Source of the DNA: Apostichopus californicus
Lineage: Eukaryota > Echinodermata > Holothuroidea > Aspidochirotida > Stichopodidae
NCBI GenBank assembly: GCA_020650975.1
Contig: JAIPMN010002284.1
Span: forward strand, 16,910 to 80,909
Length of the DNA stretch: 64,000 nt
Direction: 5' to 3'
Below, in pieces: positions 1 to 9,615 of this stretch; positions within the stretch are counted from its first letter, which is position 1, and the number at the start of each line of letters is the position of its first letter. The notes under the pieces were generated by a model, which saw nothing but the letters and a program-made list of their open reading frames with translations, was not told the DNA's origin and did not search any database. The translations under genes were made by a program, and so were the position numbers.

Positions 1-998
1 TGCAATATACAGCTGTTTGGTCAATGATATTTCCCCCTCCCAATCACCCCTTTCTTCTGTCCTATTTTTCTTTTTTTCCCCTCAATTTTTTTGTAGTAGC
101 ACACCGAGAACCTTGTTCAGGGAATTCGGAAATGGGTTAGGGCATGTTGAGTGATGTCATATTCCTAGTCGGTTTCGTCGTTGCGTATATGGGGGGAATA
201 AGTAGGCTAGTAAAAAAAGAAACTGATAGCAGCAACTGGTTCATTAGAGCGGGGAAATGACATAAAGCCAGTGATAAACCGGTCTGATTGTGGTTTTGGG
301 TTGTAATAATTTCGAACCATGCGCAATTGTATGTTTTTTTTTGCGTCACAAAATAGCCGGGTCATGTACGTGCAGTAGGCAGGTCATTTGACCCAGGTCC
401 CGGCTACTAACGAAAACCCTGCAAGTATTCCTCTCTAGAGAGCTTATACTTCATAAATATTAATTTCATGCTGACTTAATATTTGGTGTTTCAAACATGT
501 TGCCAATTTTTTGTTTTTCTCAAAATGAATTGACAGAAATTTGCTGTTTGTTCCCTGCATGGGATAAAATGTGATTTTTTTTATCCCATTTATGATCAAG
601 TAACCTTGATATTTCATGGATTAATGAACAATTTCAGATTGATTTTCATTACACTTTTATTCAAATGAAAGCCTAAGCTCTCCAGATCCCATTGACATAG
701 TGGTTTAGGCTACTTTATTCAAACTGTTCTTCTATTTTAGGCTAGTATATTTGAGATTTCAATCATCCAGATTTTGTTGGCAGGCTACTAGAAGTGACAG
801 CTTTGCTTACAAGAGAGAATACATACAAAAAATTAACTTGAGTTTTTATTATTTATTACTGTTATGTACTTCCCAAACTTGAAAATGTAAAATTTCATCC
901 AAGATTGTAGTTAATACCATGAACCAGAAAAATGTATGCTGGAATTCCAAAATGTTCACCATTCAGCCGCAAAACAGACAGGACTGAACCCTGTTTCA
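1..998. other. non-coding, 3' flank of the P2RX7-like gene
   Basis: AT-rich DNA with no reading frame I can support. Two AATAAA hexamers on the minus strand, at about 845-857 (TTTATT on the plus strand), lie some 150 bases beyond the stop codon of the minus-strand gene that follows and could serve as its polyadenylation signal. Confidence 0.5.
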
Positions 999-2670
999 TT
1001 AAACTTTGCAGAAATGATAGTTTGACTTGGCATACAAAGTCCACATTCTCAGTCTTGGTAATTTGAACCCTTCATACTGTTCAGATGGAAAAGCTGCTTG
1101 AATCCTCCTTACCGCACAGGATGGGAGAACAACACGAACCTCTTTCCCTAAAAACTGCCAGCACATCCGTACAAATTGTCTGTATGCTGTGTGTCTGTAT
1201 TTCCTGTAAAATAATCATATGAAAACCAGCTATGAAAGATGAAGACACACGCTTGGTAGCCATCTGGGGGCATCAATTTTAAAATAAATCTGAATATGAT
1301 TTCCAGAATTTTGAATGGCCCCTAAATCTGCCTTCCCTAAAGTTTTAGGCCTAGCTATGCAATTTACACAAACTGATCATTGAATCTCAGTGACTAAAAT
1401 TTGTAAATGGATCATGCCCAAGCATGGTGGACATTTTTTGTGTGGCATTTGGTTCCGTGGCTCAGTGTAAATGACTATGAATACAAGCACACCCTCTGTA
1501 TTGTTACATCATTCAACAGCAGGTCAGAGCAATGAATAAAGGTATACAACAAATATAATGTATTCTCTACTTACTCATGGATGCTATTTTCCTGTGCACG
1601 GCCACCATACTGTTGACGGTACAGGTAGTAGGCTGTCTGTAGCACCCATGGGTTCAGGCACACAGCTTCAAAACCTGGGTGTAAGGTGATGCATGCAGCA
1701 CCTTCTTCATCCATCACATTCCTTACTTTTTCTATTTCCCTGCAGCAGCTACACTCTCTTGCTGTAGGCATCACAGCACACTGGCCACAATGACACCTGT
1801 AAACAATGCAAACCAGTTCAAATGATAAAGAGCCAATTTTCAATGACTTCATACCGGCCTCAATTATTGGGGCATACTAACATGTCAAAAAAGAAAAAAA
1901 AAACTCTGAAGGGCTGTCTACAATTGAAGCTCCTTATAAGTGAAGTAGCCTCTTCTTAGAGTTCTTGCCTCTGTTGGGACAATGCTGCAAAGGAAAATAA
2001 AACAGGCCGATGTTGCCTCGTTTCCAACTCTTTTTCCCACTTCTGAATCCATTCCCTAGATTGAGAAAATCTGGTTGTGAAATTAGCTTAAGCGGAAATG
2101 ACGAAAAGCTGGTGTGAGGTGCCACCTTTTCCCTCTCCCCACTCTTTCCCTGATTTGTGGTAACTTCACTAATTTGCCACTACAACTGCTAGGAAATTAA
2201 TAATAGACCACCTCTGAATTTGTTGTGCACTCTTCCAATTGGCTCCTTCAATCTACTAACCAAATGAAATATGTCTGTGTGACATGTTCCTGGGGCATGT
2301 GCTGCCACAACTTTTATGGAAAATAGTAACTTCCTTAACTTAACTCGACCGCACTCTCATGTTAATTTTGCTGCCCCATCAACAAATTGGCTAGCTAAGA
2401 GTATGAGCAAAGTTAGGAAACATTTATCGGTTCTAGGCCTAACTAGTGACACAACTATCCTATATACAGTATAGTACGCTAGGCGTAACGTTACCATTGT
2501 GTTCCGTCAAGACGATCAATTTCGACATCGCTGTCCGATCCCGCTTCCTCTTCGCTGGTCTCCGGTTAGAACATGTAGGGAAAAACTTCACCACGATCGT
2601 CGACCATGTCCTCCATTTCCCTGCCTTCTTCGATATCTGAATACTGTGTGTCAATGCCACCGGGAGCCAT
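999..2670 (-). pseudogene. P2RX7 C-terminal-domain-like protein, three exons, in-frame stop in exon 1
   Basis: The minus-strand gene has exon 1 at 2670-2495, exon 2 at 1796-1575 and exon 3 at 1203-999. The coding length is 603 nt, which gives 200 residues plus a TAA stop. The introns are GT-AG, with donors ATG|GTAACG and TGA|GTAAGT and acceptors TTTACAG|G, and the phases match exactly. The protein resembles the cytoplasmic zinc-binding (ballast) domain of P2X7 receptors. It shows WCHCGQC, MPTARECSCCREI, CITLHPGFEAVCLNPWVL and YRQFVRMCWQFLGKEVR, then a conserved VLPSCAVRRI block. No membrane segments are present, so it is a stand-alone domain of the kind common in cnidarians and echinoderms. 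The N-terminus is acidic. Codon 35 (2568-2566) is TAA and lies just before an acidic stretch that stays in frame to the splice site. Every other feature looks intact, so this may be a recent null allele, a base error, or a young pseudogene. Partners and function are unknown. Confidence 0.8.
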
Positions 2671-3784
2671 TTCGCGATATTTATAACTATGCTGTGTATG
2701 CTGTGCTGTGTATATATGCGTACGACAGTGCGTGTGGTAGCAATAAGCAGTCCCATGCGACGATATCATGCACTTTCGACTTGGTAAACAAATGACGTCA
2801 TTTGTTTTCGACTTTCCCTGAACGAGTCAATCTAGCCGATTTTTGCGGAGTTTATGTTGCTTGATAGGAGGAAAATGCAAGGAATTTATGAAAAAAGAAG
2901 TCATTAAATGTTTTGTTCGATGTCTTATGTATCAATTTGTGATTTTTCATCTTATTCCAAATCTTAACTTTCTTGTAACAGACTGCTGAAAAAGGTAATA
3001 TTTTCGAGAAGTTTGAGATTTCTACATACCCAATGCACTGCGCAGAACATATACAGTTTGCACTCTTCTGCGCTTCCCCCCGTGACGTCACTGAATCTAT
3101 TACGTAACAGTACTTTTTACCGATTTCTACCCCTTTGGAGACGGAAAAAAATCGCGGTGTTGGGTTTTTCTTAATGTAAGAATTGTTAAGTTTAATATTA
3201 TGTAAAGTCAAGTCTACGTGTCACTTGACCTTTAACGAGAACAATTCGAGATAGATAACATAGATTCGAGCCCTATACATAAGTACATAATATCCCAGAG
3301 CTACCCCTGGCATTAAACAAGCATCAGCTTGTCAAAGAACAAACTCATAAAAACGATGTAGCGTTCTTGAGGTGTTTATTTTACGATTATCTTCAAGCGC
3401 CCACCCCTCCTTCATTTGCATTATTATGTCTGTGTAAAGACCACAGTGGAAATAAGACTGGCGTTTCATCTTTTTTAGAACCGGCCTTCCTTTTTTTCAC
3501 GCGTTTTCCTTCTATAAATATAGACAGTAGGCTACAATATATATTATCTGCAGTTTAATATAATTTATTTGTCGATAGGATAACTTTTATTATACTTTTA
3601 TTACACTTTATAACACACAAGATACCGTTTGTTTGATTTTTTTATGACTTTGCACAACCCGTTTCAAGGTATCTAGTATTGCAACCGCCAAAGTGTGAAC
3701 CCCCAAACAGTTTTCCTGTCTACCAGAAATACAGGTGTGTGGTTGAAATAATTCCTACCATATCGTAGTCTTTGATATGCATTC

Positions 3785-3817
3785 CGCGCGCCGAGTTGTC
3801 CATTGTGGACGGTGCGC
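3785..3817. repeat. GC-rich hairpin
   Basis: CGCGCGCCG pairs with CGGTGCGCG (8 of 9 pairs). Inside this, GTCCA-TTG-TGGAC forms a perfect five-pair stem with a three-base loop. It stands out from AT-rich surroundings. The function is unknown; it could be a structured RNA or the tip of an old inverted-repeat element. Confidence 0.5.
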
Positions 3818-4289
3818 GTCGTTTTCTTTGTTAAATCGATTTCTTAGTTATTTGTTAGTAAATGATTAATCAAGTGGGGCTACTGAAGGGACCTTGTGAG
3901 AAAATGCAAGTCACACATCTGACAGAGAAAGGAGATAATATGAATGAAGTTAGAGCAAATCATATAATATCCACACATAACTGGATAACACTCACGCTGC
4001 TTAAGGGTTTAAGGAGGGCTGTTTAATTTTGATCATCATAATGAATATCACATTAAAGGCAAGATATGTGAGTTGCACGACCCTTAATAAGATGCAGTTA
4101 ATTGCTGCTTAATATTTGGTACACGAATTGAAGAAAGCAAGGATATTAGAATACAAGAGTATTATTTCAATGTGATATATAATATTATGTTTGTACTCAT
4201 AGTGAAGCATGAGGCTGTCATCCATTATATAACACGGAAACTGTTTGATCTATACCACGACAAGCTTAATTGCGTCGTGTTATAAATCC

Positions 4290-4351
4290 ATATTTACGTC
4301 GCGACGTAAATATTTGCATCGCGTTGTAAATATATAGTTACGTCGCGACGT
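4290..4351. repeat. paired palindromes with core ACGTCGCGACGT
   Basis: Positions 4290-4313 form a perfect 24-base palindrome (half-site ATATTTACGTCG). A second copy of the 12-base core ACGTCGCGACGT lies at 4340-4351. A weaker related copy, GCATCGCGTTGT, lies between them and GCGTCGTG lies to the left. CpG-rich ACGTCG cores resemble bZIP/CRE-type sites, but no function is shown. Confidence 0.6.
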
Positions 4352-5099
4352 CAATACAACCAATGAGGAACCGCCTCAGATACCACCTATACTTGTTCTC
4401 AGCAGTGTGGCGCGCCTATTCTGGTGACTTTACGTGATGTATCTTCACATGTCAATCATAATCGAAATCGGGATTTGGAATATGTTAATGAGCTAAGTCG
4501 ATGATATGTCGATTTAAACGGTGGAAGGCAGTTTAAGCTGCTAGAGACTGGTATTAGTCGAATGAAATTGGTATATGTAGATAAATCGGTATATGTCGAT
4601 TCCCCATGATTTGAGACTGATGGCCCGCCATTGGTATATTCTCTCTTCGCCGTTGGATATCTGTTCATCACATTTTGTTTCTACCGGCCGTTTCTCCACC
4701 ATATCGTAGTCCCAGATATGAGATTTTGCTATCCGATATGGTTGAACAGCAGACTTTGAAGTAACTGTCGCTTTCCTTGCACAATAGTATCAACAAACAA
4801 ATCGCAAAAGGTCAATGATTTAAGTGACTTGTGAAGGGGTTATGTTTTACCTGCAATTATAATGGGATCTCCCAAGATCAAATCCAAGTTGTTCTTCTCT
4901 TCTTTGTCGACCTCTCCGTCTGGCTTGTATTGGTTGTGCGGGTTGTCTCGTTGTTATTGTTCCTGTGTTAAGACAAACGATACGTGCAAAAAGTAAGAAG
5001 ATGGCACAAATCGATACAAATTCATGTTGTCAAGAACTTTTACTTATATCTTGTATGGGTAAGGCCTTTGTAAGTAGGTGGAAGGCAGAGGGAACTGAT

Positions 5100-6110
5100 A
5101 CTCAGCCACTTGGATGCAAGAAACACTGGGTCTCACGTCTTTTGAAATTTCTCGACTAAAGGGGATATTTCAAAGGTAGGAGAGTAATGAGCCGCTAGAA
5201 TTGTGACTGGTATTTGGAGGAGGAGAAGGAGGAGAATCACTGGGCCTCACGTCTTTGTGACTGCTATGTGAAGGGGATATTGAAATCATATTAGGATAAG
5301 TGAGCCCTTAGAATTATGATAACCAGATACAGGAGGGGATATTTAAATTCTAACAGGATATGTAAGTGTATCCAAGCAATACTGGGCTTCAAGTCTTGTG
5401 ATTGCTAGATGAAGAAGGGGATATTGCAATCATGTTTGGATAAATGAGCCCTGATAATAATAATCAGCAGTTATTTTTACAACGCCTAAGCGACCACAGA
5501 AGTGGGAGAAGCCAGCCAGGGATTGTGGATTACAACTTACACGTCGGTTGGCTTCTAATTCAACATTTAACTCAAATTTGGAATCTTTTAAGATGGGAAA
5601 ACCGTAGATTGCTCTTGGATGAGAACCCCGAACCCCCAGATTACTAATCCTTATTGCTTCAAATGCCATCTATTTTATCCACTCGGCCACAGCCATTGGA
5701 ATTATGATTACCAGATAGAGGATGGGATAGTTCATTTTTCACAAGATATGTACAAGTATCCAAGCAATACTGGGCCTGAAGTCCTGACATTGCTAGAGGC
5801 AAAAGGGTAATAGTGATATAGTGATCCCTTCGACATCTGATTGGCAGATGAAGGAGGGGCTATTTCCACCCAAGCGAGTTATATCACAGTGAATCCATGA
5901 AACGCCGGGCCCCTAGACTTCTAAAATCTTGCTAGATGGGTGAGGTAACATTTCAATAACAAGAGGACACAGAATCCGTAGACATGTGAATGGCATATAG
6001 GGAGTGTGGAAGGTTGGGCATTTCGATCTTAGCAGGTTGACCAATAGTGTATCCACGCAACACTGGGCCCTCTAAACTTGAGAAAGAAAATGGAGGAGGT
6101 TAGTCAAAAT
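5100..6110. repeat. degenerate tandem repeat, unit about 130-150 bp
   Basis: A block reading roughly AAGCAATACTGGGCCTCAAG, followed by TGATTGCTAGATGAAG, AGGGGATATT and GAGCCCTTAGAATTATGAT, recurs with drift. ACTGGGYC-type anchors lie near 5125, 5240, 5382, 5762, 5906 and 6058. The larger gap between 5382 and 5762 is explained by a SINE inserted at 5452-5694. Copies differ by substitutions and indels, so the array is old. Confidence 0.65.
5452..5694 (-). mobile_element. tRNA-derived SINE inserted in the tandem repeat
   Basis: On the minus strand the element starts with GGCTGTGGCCGAGTGG, which is a tRNA-Leu/Ser-type D-arm with a good RNA polymerase III A-box (TGGCCGAGTGG). GGGGGTTCGGGGTTC follows about 45 bases downstream and is a B-box-like segment. 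A tRNA-unrelated body leads to a short (ATT)n tail at 5452-5464, usual for SINEs. The tandem-repeat sequence on both sides continues across the insertion. A clean target duplication is not obvious; only AGCC is shared. Confidence 0.65.
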
Positions 6111-7004
6111 TGCTGCTGTCATGGTAGGGGAGATGGTGGTATGGGGAGGGAGGGGGGGGGGGGGGATATGCCTGAACATTGCGATAGTGCATTTCCCATT
6201 TTAGTTGGGGTACTGCAGAGGAGTGCACTGTATCGTTTAATTTAGCTAAGTCAACTGTATACAACCATGCCAACTAATTGAGTTAAAAACGTTAATAAAA
6301 TTATCTTACGTAAAAGAGTAGTTGCATTGCATTTAATGATGATCGTTCTTGCAGATTCAGGACAAGGAAGTGATAACCAGATGTTGATCATTAAAGTGAT
6401 TATCTAACTCACTAAGGCATGAATATCCTACAAAAGGAAAATGAATAATTCATAAAGGAGAAAGGAAAGTTATCGTTTCCAACGACCCCCAGTCGTCAGC
6501 TTTCCCTTCCCTTTTTGTTTGTTACCTATGCCCACAGGATGATACTAACTCTGTTGTTCCTTCAATCACATCTGGTATGTTGTTATTTTCTGTGGTGGTG
6601 GTCATGATTGGCTGTGAGATGAATAAAATTAAATACCATCGTAAAACCTTTCATTGCATTTGCTTTCAACATAAAATGAGAGTTAAAGAAAGATTTGAAC
6701 ATCTGATAACAATATCCTGTTACTCCACCAAAATCGAATCACAAATCGAAATTGTCTTCATCACCTGTTAAATTTGTCTTCAAACCAAAAACACGAAACG
6801 TTATCTGCTAGTACACGAATTTTGTTGACGCAAAACTACCTCTATATTAAACCTGACACACTTACTCACAGAATCTAAATTCTGAGGTTTGGAAATTTGT
6901 TAGTTAGTAATGATGCACAGGGTCAAATTATCAGTGGCACGTAAGGAATGATGAGGGTGAACTGCTAAAAAATGTTGTAAAATTGCGATAACTTAATGTT
7001 CCAT
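6111..7004. other. non-coding, G-run and AT-rich DNA
   Basis: Contains a poly-G tract near 6148-6166 and otherwise unremarkable AT-rich sequence. No gene or repeat structure was recognised. Confidence 0.4.
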
Positions 7005-7545
7005 CAAAACAGAGTTGTTGTACAATTACAACATATGTATGTTTATTGAAGTGCAATTGACTCTCTGTTCAAAAACATACGTTTTCTGTACAAAAACAAA
7101 TTTGTATGGTAAATTTGCAGTGTCAGAAACAGTTGTAAAGTTGAAATAATTTATTGTCTCTTAACAAAGATTTGTAGTATACAGAGCACGTGTTTATATA
7201 ATTTTAATTGAATTTCTGTTCAAAACACACGTTTTCTGTACAGAAAGAAGCTTGCATCGAAAGCACATGTTACAAAAGAAATTGTTATAATGAAACAAAT
7301 TTATGTCAATAGAAAATATTTGTTGTAGGTATACAACAGTTGTATGTACGCTATACCGAATTCTGTCCAAGAACGGACCTATTCTGTATGGATACAAAAC
7401 TGCAATCGATATATCTCGAGCAGAAATTGTAAATTTACAAGACTTTCATATCCCCTGAGAAAGCTTGTCGTAAGTCATCACATGTTATTGTTTTGAGTTC
7501 TCTTCAGAAACAGACATTTTCTGTTCGGAGAGAATATATGTAGGC
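7005..7545. repeat. degenerate tandem repeat, period about 150 bp
   Basis: Four diverged copies of the block TTCTGTTCAAAACACACG followed by TTTTCTGTACAGAAA lie at about 7062, 7212, 7360 and 7496, giving spacings near 150, 148 and 136. Each copy also has a TTGTTGTA/TACAACA pair upstream, so the unit has internal dyad symmetry. The array ends directly at the target site of the MITE that follows. Confidence 0.6.
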
Positions 7546-7554
7546 CTATGACCA

Positions 7555-7907
7555 GGGACGTAGCCAGAACTTTGAAAGGGGCAGCAGAATTTGAATAGGG
7601 GCACTTCATACAAAGGGAGCATTATTACACTTAACGAAGCGCCATGATGTGCAAAGAAAATGTTTGCCCAAAATGCCTCTCACGTTACACAGGAAATAAT
7701 AAGGGTCTTGTAATATGTAGCAGACGAACTTTCAGGGGAAAGATTGAGAAGGGTCGCTTTGCTTCCTGCAACCTGAAAAATGGCTTCAATTATGTTTCCT
7801 GCTTTTAGTTAAATGTTATTTTTCGGGGTACTCAAAGGGGGTGAGGGGGGGGGGGGNNNNNNNNNNGGGGGGGGGGGGAGCGATCGCTCCCCCTGGTTAC
7901 GTCCCTG
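7555..7907. mobile_element. hAT-type MITE with 8-bp target duplication
   Basis: The element is 353 bases long. It begins CAGGGACGTAGCCAG and ends CTGGTTACGTCCCTG, an inverted terminal repeat with one mismatch in 15. It is flanked on both sides by the exact 8-bp duplication CCTATGAC (7547-7554 and 7908-7915). CAGGG ends and an 8-bp duplication are hallmarks of the hAT superfamily. There is no transposase, so it is non-autonomous. Its centre is a G-rich tract interrupted by ten Ns (7857-7866), so the true length is uncertain. Confidence 0.85.
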
Positions 7908-7915
7908 CCTATGAC

Positions 7916-9615
7916 AAAGGTAATTGTAGTTTTCCAACACTCATGGAAAAGAGAAGGCTTGATATAAGCCGGTTTTCATCCACGATCCTCAAATTGAAAG
8001 GATTTCAAATGAGCTACTGAAAGGCTTCCCAATCCTTAGTTATCTAAACTAAACGAAACTATAGCTTTCCCGAGGTGTTGTAATTTCGATTTTGGGTTGT
8101 TCATCTGCAGAAAACTCAATTGACGGAGCGGCAACCCGTGTTTTAAGAGTTTTGTACAAAGACTGCGGAGAAAATTTTGAGGGGGCGGGATTTTTGAACA
8201 AGTTTTAGGGGAAGAAACGGCCCCTCGAGCCATGTGAATAATTTTGGGCTTTAATATTCTAAGAAATTATATAAGTATATATCCCAATGTTTTGAAGCGA
8301 TTGCCCCTTCTCTTTCAGTTTGTTTTAGCTGAGAGTTTTATTTTTTAAGAGGCACTCCTGTAAACGGCAGCTTTGTGCAGAAAACTGGTGGTAAACCTGT
8401 TTTCACGCTATTTCTCGATGTTGTCCGGTCACTGATCTAAAAATATCATTTGTGGTCCAGTGTACGTAGGGCGCGCTATATCTTATACTAACTGGCGGCG
8501 CGGAAATAAATGATGCATTGTACACATCATCCGATGACGTTCAGCTGACGGGGTGAGTGACGAATGACATGCAGGTGAAAAAGGCTTGTCAAACGTATGA
8601 CAACTTCCCGAATATTGAGAGTTGGTATAAGAAAGTCTCACATTTAGTAAATTTCCCGGAATAAAGGCTAATCCTCAATTAAAGGGCAATAGAGTTTTTT
8701 AGGCATTGATCGGAGGTCGTTAGTTGTACTCCTAGACCTAACACGGTAGCCTCCCCTAGGCCTAATCTATTAGCACTGTATTTTAGGCTAAGCTATATCT
8801 GACTATCTATAACTACTTTGTGACAAGTTCTATGTGTCGCTGGTTAAAAAAATATTGGCCATTCCATTATTTTTAGGGATGGGGTTATTTAGTGGTAAGC
8901 GATGAGTAATTCTTTTCATGCTAAGTTGTTAAATAATTTAAGCCATTGAACATAATTACATGCTCCCCTTTCGAGAACAACACATGTTTGCGATAACGCC
9001 CAGATGCTCACAGCTATGATGGATTGGCTTTTCACGGTACAACTGTATCTGGGCATGGTTTAACAGGTTAGCATTAGGTTTATGCAATGTTAGAACTCCC
9101 GCTAGCCTACATTACAGAAATGGCATTGTAAATATAGTCTCATCCTTTTATTGGTCATTGCATTCAAGTTGGTATGTGTGGATGTGACGCCCTACAGCTT
9201 GTAAACACATCGTCTCAAGTTTGGAAGCTATGATAGCAGATCTCATATTTGGCGTGTGACTTGATCCTCATAATTGTTTGTTGGTGGAGTTCAAAGGTCA
9301 TTTGGAACCACCAGGGGTCATATAACAGAAACCTTGTGAGCTCTATCTCTTTGAGGGAAGTATGTACAGTGGTGGTAGGTCGAGGTTAACACTACGCTAC
9401 TACCCTGACCATAACTTACAATAAGAACGATGGTCTTGATGCCTTCACATGAAGTAATCAATTGGCTAACATCTTAAACTGAATTTTACACTTTGGCTTA
9501 TTTTGCATTCAAGATGTCATGAAGCACTTAACTTTTTAACTGTTTCCATATATTGTACAATGCATTCTTAATTTATCAAAGTTACTAAATTGGCTTGCAG
9601 CTTCACCTCAAATTC
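7916..9615. other. intergenic, upstream of the CIDE-N-like exons
   Basis: No reading frame is supported. It contains one copy of the dispersed repeat described separately (9168-9370). Any promoter or 5' untranslated exon of the following gene would lie here, but I cannot place one. Confidence 0.35.
9168..9370 (+). repeat. dispersed repeat with nuclear-receptor-like half sites, copy 1
   Basis: This family reads roughly as GTGACGCCCTACAGCTTGTA, then CTCATATTTGGCGTGTG, then GTTTGTTGGTGGAG and a run of AGGTCA-like hexamers. Here AGTTCAAAGGTCA (9288-9300) is a textbook DR1 arrangement. Related copies lie at 11130-11560, 14810-14920 and 15405-15830. Confidence 0.55.

Larger units (their letters stand above)
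2671..5099. other. intergenic, palindromes and short repeats
   Basis: No coding gene is supported. The stretch from about 3757 to 4720 holds a strong hairpin, a 24-bp palindrome and two direct copies of CCATATCGTAGTC (3758-3770 and 4699-4711, 941 bases apart). Together these suggest a repeat unit or an old non-autonomous element. The rest is AT-rich with no recognisable signal. Confidence 0.4.

Noticed and set aside
5100-7545. CRISPR-like array
   Set aside because: The repeats are long, diverged and without regular unique spacers, and the genome is eukaryotic.
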